From Bradyrhizobium amphicarpaeae (GTDB taxonomy: Bacteria > Pseudomonadota > Alphaproteobacteria > Rhizobiales > Xanthobacteraceae), in the NCBI RefSeq assembly GCF_002266435.3, contig NZ_CP029426.2:3502001-3566000 (forward strand): a stretch of DNA of 64,000 nucleotides, in the 5' to 3' direction. The position numbers and the translations under genes were made by a program. The notes below the pieces were generated by a model that was not told the DNA's origin, did no database searches, and was given only the letters and a program-made list of their open reading frames with translations. Shown piece after piece: positions 26,043-33,500 of the stretch (the first letter of the stretch is position 1; the number at the start of each line of letters is the position of its first letter).

Positions 26043-26210
26043 ATGCCCCAGGATCTGCTGCGCCTCGACCTCGTCGTTCCCGTGCTGATGTATTGCGCGC
26101 TGCTGTGGTGGGTCGGCCGCGGCCTGAGCTGGACGGCACGGCTGGCGACCGCGGCGGTGACCTTGGTGCTGATCGTCTGCGTGCTGCTGGTCGAGCGGGG
26201 CTGGGGCTGA
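26043..26210 (+). CDS. small two-helix membrane protein
   Basis: A 55-residue protein starting six bases after the porin-like stop. It has two hydrophobic segments (LVVPVLMYCALLWWV and LATAAVTLVLIVCVLLV) joined by a short loop with Arg and Ser, and a C-terminal ERGWG. Immediately after its stop lies a copy of the 34-base repeat. Function is unknown. Confidence 0.6.
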   Translation: MPQDLLRLDLVVPVLMYCALLWWVGRGLSWTARLATAAVTLVLIVCVLLVERGWG

Positions 26211-26219
26211 GCCAAAGTA

Positions 26220-26253
26220 AAAAACGCGAAAACAACCCCATGCACAGTAGCCG
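26220..26253 (-). repeat. 34-base dispersed repeat, copy B
   Basis: Identical, in inverted orientation, to 1347-1380. Here, as there, it begins within about 20 bases of a gene's stop codon. The T run (on the minus strand) points toward the preceding gene. Confidence 0.75.
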
Positions 26254-26336
26254 TCAAGTGCCGGTTTGGCGCCGGAGCATTGCGCCGAAACGCGGATTCG
26301 GCGCGCTCTTGCCGCAGCTTGCACCGCGCTTCCCGC

Positions 26337-26975
26337 TCATGACATCGGCGGAGCGACATGTTGTGCAAAACCGGGCCGCTTGCCGAGCTCGGCGAGCCAG
26401 CGCGTCAGATGCGGCTGCGCCGGCCGGGTGATGCCTTCGACGCCGAGCCAGCGCCGCGCATAGGAGCCGAGCGCGATGTCGGCGAGCGTGAACGCGTCGC
26501 CCTCCAGGAAGCGGCGCGAAGACAGCAGGCGGTCGGCGATCGCCCACACCTCGGCGGCGGCATCGGCATCGCGCTGCACCTGGATCATGTCGCGCTCGGC
26601 GGGCGCCGTGCGCACGATGCCCCAGAACACCGGGCGATCGACCGGCTGCACCGTCGACAGCGTCCAGTCGAGCCAGCGGTCGACCGAGGCGCGCAGCTTC
26701 GGCGCCTCCGGATAAATCGGCGTACCGCCCCCATGCGCGAGGCAGAGATAGCGCATGATCGAGTTGGACTCCCACAGCACGAAATCGCCCTCGACCAGCG
26801 TCGGGATCCGCGCATTGGGATTCATCGCGAGATAGTCGGCCTCGCGGGTCCGGCCGTAGCTCATGCCGGCGTCGATGCGCTCATAGGGCAAAGCAAGCTC
26901 GGTCAGGCACCACAGCACCTTCTGCACGTTGACCGAATTGGCGCGGCCCCAGATCGTGAGCTTGGTGTCAGGCAT
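26337..26975 (-). CDS. glutathione S-transferase family protein
   Basis: A 212-residue GST with an N-terminal thioredoxin-like domain (KLTIWGRANSVNVQKVLW; NARIPTLVEGDFVLWESNSIMRYL, the cis-proline and glutathione-binding segment) and a helical C-terminal domain (FTLADIALG). The SVNVQKV segment resembles the theta/beta-type active-site serine region. The start at 26975 has GGGGGAGA upstream and lies clear of the palindromic element at 27006-27079. Role: glutathione conjugation or a related thiol reaction in the cytoplasm. Confidence 0.92.
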   Translation of the reverse strand: MPDTKLTIWGRANSVNVQKVLWCLTELALPYERIDAGMSYGRTREADYLAMNPNARIPTLVEGDFVLWESNSIMRYLCLAHGGGTPIYPEAPKLRASVDRWLDWTLSTVQPVDRPVFWGIVRTAPAERDMIQVQRDADAAAEVWAIADRLLSSRRFLEGDAFTLADIALGSYARRWLGVEGITRPAQPHLTRWLAELGKRPGFAQHVAPPMS

Positions 26976-27005
26976 GAAGCGTCTCCCCCGCGTTTGTTCG
27001 GTGTC

Positions 27006-27079
27006 GTAGCCCGGATGAGCGCAGCGATATCCGGGATGTCTCGCGCGACCGTCCCGGGTATCGCTGCGCTCACCCGGGC
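27006..27079. repeat. REP-like palindromic element 2
   Basis: Left arm GTAGCCCGGATGAGCGCAGC and right arm, whose reverse complement begins GCCCGGGTGAGCGCAGCG, form a long imperfect hairpin around the GATATCCGGG/CCCGGGTATC inner arms. It shares the core with 6398-6478. It lies in the leader region upstream of the GST gene. Confidence 0.8.
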
Positions 27080-27155
27080 AATGGGTCCTCACCGACGCGG
27101 GTGATAGCGGAATTTCGGATGGCCGAGGACGGCGATTGCGGCGCGCCTCTCATGC

Positions 27156-27182
27156 AAAAAGCTCCGCACGCGGCGGAGCTTT
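27156..27182 (-). terminator. intrinsic terminator of the 26-residue gene
   Basis: Stem AAAGCTCCGC / GCGGAGCTTT with a short loop, followed on the minus strand by five T. It lies about 30 bases past the stop of the small membrane-protein gene at 27214-27294. Confidence 0.85.
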
Positions 27183-27213
27183 CGTTGCAAGACAGCCTGG
27201 TTGAACCCGCCGC

Positions 27214-27294
27214 TCAGCGGCCGAAGAACAGCCACAGCAGAATGATGACCGGAATCGGCACGCCCAGCATCCACAACAGAATTCCGCGTCCCAT
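27214..27294 (-). CDS. 26-residue single-pass membrane protein
   Basis: A tiny frame beginning MGRGILLWMLGVPIP and ending LFFGR: one hydrophobic helix with a basic residue at each end. GGAGGAG stands eight bases before the ATG, and a perfect intrinsic terminator follows the stop, so it has all parts of an independent transcription unit. Function is unknown. Confidence 0.75.
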   Translation of the reverse strand: MGRGILLWMLGVPIPVIILLWLFFGR

Positions 27295-27363
27295 GATGTT
27301 CTCCTCCAATTGCATTGTCGGAGGGTGAACGCGGGCGGCGAGGGCTTGTTCCAGTGCTTTTGC

Positions 27364-27816
27364 CTACCAATGGCCGGTATTGGGCATCGACGCCCAAGGC
27401 TCCTGCGGCGGCTTCGGATCGCCCTTCTGCAACAGCTCGATCGAGTGCAGATCCGGCGAGCGGACGAAGGCCATGTTGCCGTCGCGCGGCGGGCGGTTGA
27501 TGGTGACGCCGGCTTTCTGCAGCTTCTCGCAGGTGGCGTAGATGTCGTCGACCTCATAGGCGAGATGGCCGAAGAAGCGGTCCTCGCCATACTTCTCCTC
27601 GTCCCAATTCCAGGTGAGCTCGACCAGCGGCGCGCCGCGGCTCGAGGGCTGCTTCTTCAGCGCCTCGAGATCGTCCGACGAGCACAAGAACACCAGTGTG
27701 AACCGCCCCTTGTCGTTCTCGATCCGCCGCACCTCCTTCAACCCGAAAGCATCGACATAGAATTTCAGCGCGACATCGAGATTGCGCACGCGCAGCATGG
27801 TGTGGAGGTATCGCAT
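27364..27816 (-). CDS. gloA: glyoxalase I-type VOC protein (lactoylglutathione lyase)
   Basis: A 150-residue vicinal-oxygen-chelate enzyme that isomerises the methylglyoxal-glutathione hemithioacetal to lactoylglutathione. The four metal ligands of glyoxalase I are in place: His5 (RYLHTML), Glu66 (PLVELTWN), His84 (FGHLAYEV) and Glu127 (HSIELL). Its start has AAGGAGATAAG upstream. It lies in the same direction as the GST gene, consistent with glutathione-based detoxification. Confidence 0.93.
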   Translation of the reverse strand: MRYLHTMLRVRNLDVALKFYVDAFGLKEVRRIENDKGRFTLVFLCSSDDLEALKKQPSSRGAPLVELTWNWDEEKYGEDRFFGHLAYEVDDIYATCEKLQKAGVTINRPPRDGNMAFVRSPDLHSIELLQKGDPKPPQEPWASMPNTGHW

Positions 27817-27997
27817 TTTCTTATCTCCTTGAGAACGTTTTAGGACTTTGCGACCTTGGTGGTGCTATGGAGCATCAAATAGCAGTAAAATCCGCGGCCG
27901 TGCACTACCATACGTGCGGATTACGTGCGGGTCAGAGCCATTTTTGGTCTGATGGCCCGAATGCAGAATCTGGGGCCGGTATTTGGCTCGCACTGCA

Positions 27998-28657
27998 TCA
28001 CGCTCGAAGCAGCGCTGCCATCTCTTTCCAATGATAGGTTCGCACCTTCTCCGTTTGATGTCGCGCGGCTTTGACGATGGCGTGCGCGATGTCGTTGCCG
28101 GCGAGCCCGCGGTACCGGTCGACCGGACCAATGAGCAGCGGATTGAGCGCGCCCCATATCCGAATGATGAGGCGTTCACGCGGGCGGTCCTCCTCGCGCT
28201 CGCCGAGGATCATCGAGGGGCGGAAGATATGCGTGTGCTCGAAACCCAGCGCGAGAATGTCCCGCTCCACCTCGCCCTTGGTCCTGAGATAGAACACGCT
28301 GGAAGCGGCGTCGGCGCCGACGGCCGTGACCAGAAACACCGACCGCGCGCCGTTTGCCCTGGCGATCTCGGCCGCCAACAGCGGATAATCGTGATCGATC
28401 TTATAGTACTCAACCTCGTCGGGCGTGTGCTTGCGCGTCGTCCCCAGCGCGATGAAGATCTCGTCCGCAGCCAATTGCGGCTTGAGCGCGGGCAGGGAAG
28501 CTAGATCACCGATCAGCACCGTCAGCTTCGGATGGCTTACCGCCAGCGGCTTGCGGGCCACCGCGACAACCCGGGAATAGTCGGGACTGTCCAGCAAGTC
28601 GCGCAGCAAATGCGAGCCGATGAAGCCAGTCGCGCCGAAGACAAGTGCGGTTTTCAT
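27998..28657 (-). CDS. NAD(P)H-binding (HTATIP2/Tip30-like) oxidoreductase
   Basis: A 219-residue atypical SDR. The N-terminus KTALVFGATGFIGSHLLRDL is the dinucleotide-binding loop, then IALGTTRKHT and VFLVTAVGADAASSVFYLRTKGEVE, the last holding a YxxxK (YLRTK). This matches the Tip30/YwnB-like group. The substrate is unknown. Confidence 0.88.
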   Translation of the reverse strand: MKTALVFGATGFIGSHLLRDLLDSPDYSRVVAVARKPLAVSHPKLTVLIGDLASLPALKPQLAADEIFIALGTTRKHTPDEVEYYKIDHDYPLLAAEIARANGARSVFLVTAVGADAASSVFYLRTKGEVERDILALGFEHTHIFRPSMILGEREEDRPRERLIIRIWGALNPLLIGPVDRYRGLAGNDIAHAIVKAARHQTEKVRTYHWKEMAALLRA

Positions 28658-28887
28658 TCAAGCCACCGTTTGCGTTGATTGCCCGAGCGTTTGTTGAAAG
28701 TCTGGGGAAGTGGCGCCCGAAGGTCTTAGCCGAGGAATGTGCGTAAGCTTGTCGGATGGGCATTTGCGAAACCTATCATATTTCGTCACGCGAACAGGGC
28801 CAGTGCCTCGTCGTAGCGGCTCGCGTTTGGTCGACACCGCGATGACCGCCTCATGAACCCAACTGGCGGCGGCGCCGACCAAACGCC

Positions 28888-29088
28888 ATGGCCGCATTCG
28901 TTGCAGAACTCCTGTTTGATCTCGTCAGAGCCATCGTTGGTCGCTGGCTGAGAGAGGCTGCGTTCGCCATCTGTGGGTGGCTCGATACGAAGATTCATAG
29001 CCGCGTTGCACGCATTTTCGTCGGCCTCCTGCTCGGGGCGGCCGCCTTTTTCCTCATTCCTGCTATCATCGGTGCGCTGGGTCTTTGA
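28888..29088 (+). CDS. small membrane protein
   Basis: A 66-residue protein with an amphipathic N-terminal half (FVAELLFDLVRAIVGRWLREAA) and a C-terminal membrane segment (FVGLLLGAAAFFLIPAIIGAL). Its stop codon shares one base with the start of the next gene, so the two are coupled. Function is unknown. Confidence 0.65.
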   Translation: MAAFVAELLFDLVRAIVGRWLREAAFAICGWLDTKIHSRVARIFVGLLLGAAAFFLIPAIIGALGL

Positions 29089-29351
29089 TGCTCTCCGCGA
29101 GAACGAACCTCGTCATCGCATTGGCTGTGGGGGCGCTCATTTCGGCGGTGCTCCTTGTCCTGGAGCCGCTGACCGACTTTGCGTTTCTTTGGCTGGAGTG
29201 GCCGGGCATCAGCGCCGCGTATTTTTTTGGGGGAGCGGTCGGAGGATCCACCTCCCTTGGTATCGCCATTTGCTGGGTCGTGAACGCACTGATCTATGGT
29301 CTGAGCGCTCTCGTCATCCTCAGCGCCTTCAAGGTGCTGAGGGAAGCATGA
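29088..29351 (+). CDS. small three-helix membrane protein
   Basis: An 87-residue protein with about three membrane segments (NLVIALAVGALISAVLLVLE; ISAAYFFGGAVGG region; VNALIYGLSALVILSAF). It overlaps the stop of the preceding small membrane protein by one base, implying co-translation. No family is recognised. Confidence 0.65.
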   Translation: MLSARTNLVIALAVGALISAVLLVLEPLTDFAFLWLEWPGISAAYFFGGAVGGSTSLGIAICWVVNALIYGLSALVILSAFKVLREA

Positions 29352-29396
29352 TGCGCCGGCTCCGACGTGAGTCACCGAAGGCGGATCAGACGAGCG

Positions 29397-29549
29397 TCAC
29401 GCCGCCTTCTCCTCACCCTTCGCGATGATCTCGACTTCGAAATAGCCGATGTCGCGGAGCTCGGCGGCCTTCTTCTCGGCCGCTTCCCTGGTGTCTCGTT
29501 TCAAGATGATCTGGCCCGCTCCGTCGCGGGCGCAAACGAAATAAGGCAT
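29397..29549 (-). CDS. 50-residue conserved hypothetical protein
   Basis: A short soluble protein starting MPYFVCARDG, with GQIILKRDTREAAEKKAAELR in the middle and an acidic end. A strand, helix, strand pattern is likely. It resembles small bradyrhizobial proteins of unknown role. It shows good coding composition on the minus strand, though its ribosome site is weak. Confidence 0.6.
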   Translation of the reverse strand: MPYFVCARDGAGQIILKRDTREAAEKKAAELRDIGYFEVEIIAKGEEKAA

Positions 29550-29607
29550 TTTCGATTCCCAATTTCGTTTGCATACACACGGCCGCGGGGTCCCGCAATC
29601 GCATGGG

Positions 29608-29799
29608 TCAGTGCTCCAACCCGGCTTTTTGCCGCATCTTGTCGATCAGCTCGGAAGCCTCGGCCTTGGTCAGGTCGTCCTCGGGCGGGCTCTCCTGGGC
29701 CTGCTCGGCGAGGGTCTTGAGATAGGATTCCTGGGCTCCGGTCATCGGGTCGCTGCCGGAAACCCAGTCTTTCGGGTCCTTCTCGGTGTTGTCGGCCAT
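29608..29799 (-). CDS. DUF3072-family small protein
   Basis: A 63-residue acidic protein. DPMTGAQESYLKTLAEQA followed by LTKAEASELIDKMR is the hallmark of DUF3072, a family of short helical proteins of unknown function found in many soil bacteria. AAGGAGATG overlaps the region just before the start. Confidence 0.85.
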   Translation of the reverse strand: MADNTEKDPKDWVSGSDPMTGAQESYLKTLAEQAQESPPEDDLTKAEASELIDKMRQKAGLEH

Positions 29800-29897
29800 C
29801 GCGCATCTCCTTATTTCGGTCTCCGTACAACGTCGGACTCGACACGCCGTTCCGTTTTTGTTCTCATGCTGCCATCTTCAAATCGCGAGGCGGAACA

Positions 29898-30131
29898 ATG
29901 CCGGACCTGGACTATGTCAGGCGGGAAATCGAACGGATGCGCATTCAGATCGGCAGGCAGCGCAAGGAGATCCTCCAGCTCCAGCGTGCGGGCATCGGCA
30001 CGGCCTCGGCCGAGGCGCTGCTGTCGCGGATGGAAGCGAAGGTCGAGACGCTTTGCGCCGAGCGGGACACGCTGAAGGCGGCGCAGCCACGCGCGGCCAA
30101 GGGCAGGGTGCTCGGCGGGAGGACATGGTGA
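29898..30131 (+). CDS. coiled-coil small protein
   Basis: A 77-residue highly charged protein with heptad character over residues 5-60 (YVRREIERMRIQIGRQRKE; ALLSRMEAKVETLCAERD), probably an alpha-helical hairpin or dimeric coiled coil. The next gene overlaps its end by seven bases, so the two are likely co-expressed. Function is unknown. Confidence 0.65.
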   Translation: MPDLDYVRREIERMRIQIGRQRKEILQLQRAGIGTASAEALLSRMEAKVETLCAERDTLKAAQPRAAKGRVLGGRTW

Positions 30132-30352
30132 GCAGGCGATGGTTCGACGACGAACGAGAGCTGTCGCCTTTCCTGACTGCGCTCGAGGACGTCCGCCGCC
30201 GGGCGACGCGGGAAGGGTGGTGCTATGCCCACGTTCAGGCCATCATCGTGGCCATCGACCAGTACGCGGAAGCGGCGACCGGCAACCGTGAGTATTTCCT
30301 GAACAAGCCGGTTTCGATTGGTGACAGGCGGAAGGCCGCGGACATTCCGTGA
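30125..30352 (+). CDS. conserved hypothetical protein
   Basis: A 75-residue soluble protein (MVSRRWFDDERELSPFLTAL, then EGWCYAHVQAIIVAIDQYAE and a basic tail). It is mostly helical by composition. It overlaps the coiled-coil gene by seven bases; translational coupling is likely because no independent ribosome site is seen beyond GGCGGGAGG upstream. Function is unknown. Confidence 0.65.
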   Translation: MVSRRWFDDERELSPFLTALEDVRRRATREGWCYAHVQAIIVAIDQYAEAATGNREYFLNKPVSIGDRRKAADIP

Positions 30353-30532
30353 GGGCGCCGGCCCCATGATCCACCGCGACGCGCGTGCCCGAGTTGCGTC
30401 GTCGCGTTCCGGTCGTCGGAGTGTCAAGTCCAGCCAGACTGCGATTGCGCGTTCCGAAAATGGAACGTCGATGGCTTGAGAGCTTGTTAACCGACCACCC
30501 TCAGGATGCCGCCCAAATTAGAGGAGACGGTG

Positions 30533-30742
30533 ATGTCGGACCTGGAACAAGCGATCCGCGAACGTGCGTATCAGCTCTGGATGGAGAGCGGTGCGGAGCA
30601 CGGCCACGCCGAACGACATTGGCTCGAAGCGCAGCGCGAAGTTCTCTCGGTCTCGTTGGGCGCCGTCGCGCGGGTCTCGAAGGTGAGCTCCGACAAGAAA
30701 CCGAAACCGGCAGCTTCGCGAAAGAAGCGTCGCGCCGCCTGA
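30533..30742 (+). CDS. DUF2934-family small protein
   Basis: A 69-residue protein. The segment IRERAYQLWMESGAEHGHAERHW is the DUF2934 signature (RAYxLWExxGxPxGxxxxHW). A lysine/arginine-rich C-terminal tail (KKPKPAASRKKRR) suggests nucleic-acid contact. GAGGAGACGGTG gives a ribosome site before the ATG at 30533; a longer frame upstream is less likely. Confidence 0.88.
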   Translation: MSDLEQAIRERAYQLWMESGAEHGHAERHWLEAQREVLSVSLGAVARVSKVSSDKKPKPAASRKKRRAA

Positions 30743-30800
30743 TTCGATAAGGCGCCGCAAGCCTCCTGTCGCCGACTCTTCCTTTAGCGCAGACACACGA

Positions 30801-30837
30801 AAAGCCGCGCCGCTCCGCAAGGGAACGACGCGGCTCT
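30801..30837 (-). terminator. intrinsic terminator of the secreted 90-residue gene
   Basis: Arms AGCCGCG (30803-30809) and CGCGGCT (30829-30835), extended by imperfect pairs. On the minus strand the stem is followed by TTTTCG. It lies about 25 bases past the stop at 30860. Confidence 0.7.
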
Positions 30838-30859
30838 GAAGCCGTCTGTTGCGACGACC

Positions 30860-31132
30860 TTACTTCATGTTGCTGCGGGTCTTCGTGCCACCCTGGTCGC
30901 TGCCGGGGCCGGAGCCGCCCTGGCCGGAGGCGTCTGGCTTCACCATTCCGCCCTTGTTCATGCCGTCATTGCTCATGCCGGTCGTGCCGTGATTCATCGA
31001 GCCCTTGTCGGTGTTGGTCATGCCGGGCTTCTGCATGTTGTTGGACTGCGCGGCCGGGCCGGTCTGGGTCTGCGCAAAGGCGGAGCCGGACATCAGACCC
31101 AGGGCGGCGGCGGCAATCATGAACTTCTTCAT
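30860..31132 (-). CDS. small secreted Met/Asn/Gly-rich protein
   Basis: A 90-residue protein with a Sec signal peptide (MKKFMIAAAALGLMSGSAFA, cleaved before QTQT). The mature part is low-complexity: Met, Asn, Gly, Thr and Lys with recurring GM and NKGG units (MSNDGMNKGGM). It resembles small periplasmic proteins that may bind metal through methionines, though this is not established. GAGGAGTTTGCG lies upstream and an intrinsic terminator downstream. Confidence 0.75.
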   Translation of the reverse strand: MKKFMIAAAALGLMSGSAFAQTQTGPAAQSNNMQKPGMTNTDKGSMNHGTTGMSNDGMNKGGMVKPDASGQGGSGPGSDQGGTKTRSNMK

Positions 31133-31355
31133 CGCAAACTCCTCATTGGTTGTGGAGGGCCAACAGGAGCGTGGAAGTTATGTTCCTAAATGCGATGCGC
31201 GAAAGGAAGTTTTCCTGGGGAAGTTCCAACTTGGGCGCGAAGCGAATGATCACTCGCCATCGCGCCTCGAGTTGTCGTTGAAACGCAATCCCGGCACAAA
31301 TGCGCTTCGCGTTCGTCGCGAGGGACAACCGCGGCGCGCACTTGCAGGATTGAGC

Positions 31356-31658
31356 TCAGGCCGCAATCCGTTGTTCGACCGGGGCCGTCAGCAGCTTGAG
31401 CGCTTGTGCATGTTGCAGGTCGGGGACTGCGATCGCCGTATGGCTGTAGACCGCGTGCGTCCTCGAGTTTGCAATCGTGTCCAGGATCTGGCTGCCCTTG
31501 ATGACGTGAAGGCCCATGCCTTCGTCGGTGGGGAAGATTGCCAGCACCACGTCATAGGCCGCGATGACGGCTCTGAGCGCCTCGGCCTTGTCTTCGGCAA
31601 CGTCGACGAAGACACGAACATCAGCCGCGAGTTCGCGCAGCTCGTGAAAATCCAGCAC
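31356..31658 (-). CDS. hypothetical protein
   Basis: A 100-residue soluble protein with alternating strand/helix character (DVRVFVDVAEDKAEALRAV; AAYDVVLAIFPTDEGMG; SHTAIAVPDLQHAQAL). The GTG at 31658 has GGAG nine bases upstream and is preferred to a TTG seven codons earlier. No family is recognised. Confidence 0.55.
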   Translation of the reverse strand: MLDFHELRELAADVRVFVDVAEDKAEALRAVIAAYDVVLAIFPTDEGMGLHVIKGSQILDTIANSRTHAVYSHTAIAVPDLQHAQALKLLTAPVEQRIAA

Positions 31659-31770
31659 TGTGGGGTTACTCCAACGCAACGATACTGAATGGAGCTTGGC
31701 GGCGTTGGGTTACTGAAGTGTCAACAAGGCGTGCCGGGCCACAGGTTTCACGACGAGGTGACCTCAGGCT

Positions 31771-32262
31771 TTAGCGCTTCGCTTCTTCCTTGCGAAGCCG
31801 CGCCTCGGCGGCCTCGTCGACGAGATTCAAGGCGAGGCCGTCGTAACTCAGTTTGAGCCCACGGCCGACGATCCATGTCCAGCCCTCGCGCTCCCTGATG
31901 GCTTCCGCGTTGAACTGGTCGGAGATCGATTTGACGGCAGCGTCCTGTGCCCCCGGATTGTTCAACTCTGCCTTGACGCGCCAGATCGGGTGCCTGGCGT
32001 CGGCCTCGTCGCTGTCGACCGAAACCTTGGCGCCGTTGATGTCGCACTCGAAGGTATAGGAGTCGTGGCTTCGGCGGCAGAGATAGCGGCGTTGACTGAC
32101 GAGCTTGATGGTCTCCTCGAACGTCATCCCGGGCGAGAAGCCGAAGATGTCGGACTTTTTCACCAAAGCGAGGGAGGCAGGCTTCAGGAAGCTGGGCTGG
32201 ATCGCGACGAGGGCAGCGACGGCAACGACGATCAAGCCTGCGATGACGATAGCGACCTTCAT
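31771..32262 (-). CDS. membrane-anchored hypothetical protein
   Basis: A 163-residue protein with one N-terminal membrane segment (MKVAIVIAGLIVVAVAALVAI) and a periplasmic domain. The domain has GFSPGMTFEETIKLV near its start and a cysteine pair (YLCRRSHDSYTFECD). GFSPGMTxEE-type openings occur in several small periplasmic proteins of unknown function. The ATG at 32262 has GAGGGG upstream; a longer frame is unlikely. Confidence 0.7.
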   Translation of the reverse strand: MKVAIVIAGLIVVAVAALVAIQPSFLKPASLALVKKSDIFGFSPGMTFEETIKLVSQRRYLCRRSHDSYTFECDINGAKVSVDSDEADARHPIWRVKAELNNPGAQDAAVKSISDQFNAEAIREREGWTWIVGRGLKLSYDGLALNLVDEAAEARLRKEEAKR

Positions 32263-32614
32263 GAACACCCCTCGGGAAACCTTCAGACCATTATAGGCAG
32301 ACGGGGCGTTGTGCCATGCCCCCAAAAGCGAAAACCCCGCCTGGGGGAAGCGGGGCTTTCTGGTGGGGTGAAGCTTGGGGACTTCAATGATATGACGCGC
32401 CGGCCGCCAAATGGTTCAAACGGAAATTGCGTGTCGCTGCGGCATCTTGCACAGGAAGTCGGGAACCCCGCAGAACCCCTGCTTGCGTTTTTGGCCTTGA
32501 TAGGCTCTAAGCCCGTCACTTCATGACCTCCGGGCATGAATCAGAAGCGCGCCTCCGCGGTCCGGCCGCGTCACAGCAGAGTTATTCGCGCGCACCCTTC
32601 AAAGGAATTCAGAC
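32263..32614. other. intergenic stretch with a terminator-like hairpin
   Basis: About 350 bases with no supported gene. At 32331-32357, arms CCCCGC and GCGGGG form a hairpin followed, on the minus strand, by TTTTCGCTTTT. No minus-strand gene ends here. The right end carries the ribosome site of the HU gene (AAAGGAATTC). Confidence 0.5.
32331..32357 (-). terminator. terminator-like hairpin without an obvious gene
   Basis: CCCCGC (32335-32340) pairs with GCGGGG (32350-32355). The T-rich tail is on the minus strand, pointing away from the HU gene. It may end a small RNA or be a bidirectional terminator. Confidence 0.45.
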
Positions 32615-32911
32615 ATGGCGAAGATGACGAAGACCCAATTGATTGATGCAATTGCCGAGGGCACGCAGCTTTCGAAGAACGACGTGAAGTCGGTGATCGA
32701 ATACATGGCGACGGTCGGCTACAAGGAGCTCAACGAGTCCGGCGAGTTCGTCATTCCCGGCTTCGCCAAGATGTCGGTCGTGAACAAGCCGGCGACCGAA
32801 GCCCGCATGGGCGTCAATCCCTTCACCAAGGAGCCGATGCAGTTTGCCGCCAAGCCCGCCAGCAAGTCGGTGAAGGCTTCGCCGCTGAAGGTCGCCAAGG
32901 ACGCCGTCTAA
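32615..32911 (+). CDS. HU-family DNA-binding protein
   Basis: A 98-residue histone-like protein. The N-terminal helices MTKTQLIDAIAEGTQLSKNDVKSVIEYM, followed by GEFVIPGFAKMSVVNKPATEARMGVNPFTKEP, follow the HU/IHF pattern. The arm tip has NPFTKEP where classical HU has NPxTGE. The tail is lysine- and alanine-rich. It bends DNA non-specifically in the nucleoid. The substitution in the arm is typical of the alphaproteobacterial HU-like subgroup. Confidence 0.92.
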   Translation: MAKMTKTQLIDAIAEGTQLSKNDVKSVIEYMATVGYKELNESGEFVIPGFAKMSVVNKPATEARMGVNPFTKEPMQFAAKPASKSVKASPLKVAKDAV

Positions 32912-33310
32912 GGCGATGTCGTTGCGGCCGGGAGATGCCGCAACGCGAGGACTGAAGACAAGGCGGTGTCCGGCGATCGCGATCCCGGACATCACCACGA
33001 CGACCGGGACGAACCTCCGAGCCCGCCGCGCCTTTTCAGCCAGACACATCGCTTCGAAAGAAAAACCCCGCGCTTTCGCACGGGGCTCTTCTGGCTGACG
33101 ACGTTGGGATTTCAGCGCCTGGCCGCCAGCCGTATTCCTAACTTAAAGTTGAAAATCCAAAAGGCAACCGCGCCGCGATGACGCATAGTTCGTCCACCGC
33201 GTCGCTGCGATAGCACTGGACGCTGAAATTCCCAGCTTCCATGGGTCCAAGCGGCGTTGAAGAGGTTCAACGCGACATGCCGGGAAAGCGCGCATGGGGC
33301 TGGACTTTTT
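32912..33310. other. intergenic stretch after the HU gene
   Basis: About 400 bases with no supported gene. A hairpin of ACCCCGCG and the CGGGGC side lies at 33062-33087, again with its T run on the minus strand (five A on the plus strand). The right end leads into the SOS-type box at 33311-33325. Confidence 0.5.
33060..33088. terminator. terminator-like hairpin downstream of HU
   Basis: CCCCG and CGGGG arms around GCTTTCGCA. On the minus strand the stem is followed by a run of T; on the plus strand by CTCTTCT. It may end the HU transcript weakly, or a minus-strand RNA. Confidence 0.45.
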
Positions 33311-33325
33311 GTTCTTATTTTGTTC
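33311..33325. promoter_or_regulatory. alphaproteobacterial-type SOS (LexA) box
   Basis: GTTC (33311-33314), seven bases, GTTC (33322-33325): an exact match to the direct-repeat LexA-binding motif GTTC-N7-GTTC known from alphaproteobacteria. It stands 38 bases before the ATG of a 45-residue gene, a normal promoter distance. Confidence 0.75.
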
Positions 33326-33362
33326 TAGTGAGCCACCTTAGGGACCGCTTGGGAGGTGACTC

Positions 33363-33500
33363 ATGACCGTCGAAAAGCAGCGCGAGGTGATCCGGCTCTG
33401 GAACGAACTCCGGAAGCTCGAGGGCCCGGCCGCCGAAGAGCTCCGCATCCAGATCCTGGAATGCTTCTCGGAGAAGGGCAGGGCGAAGCAGGCGGCTTGA
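33363..33500 (+). CDS. 45-residue protein, candidate SOS-regulated gene
   Basis: A short charged helical protein starting MTVEKQREVIRLWNELRK and ending GRAKQAA, with one cysteine (ILECFSEKG). GGGAGGTGACTC places a strong ribosome site before the ATG. The frame has typical codon use. The SOS-type box upstream suggests LexA control. No family or function is recognised; a small regulator of repair or division would be guesswork. Confidence 0.7.
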   Translation: MTVEKQREVIRLWNELRKLEGPAAEELRIQILECFSEKGRAKQAA

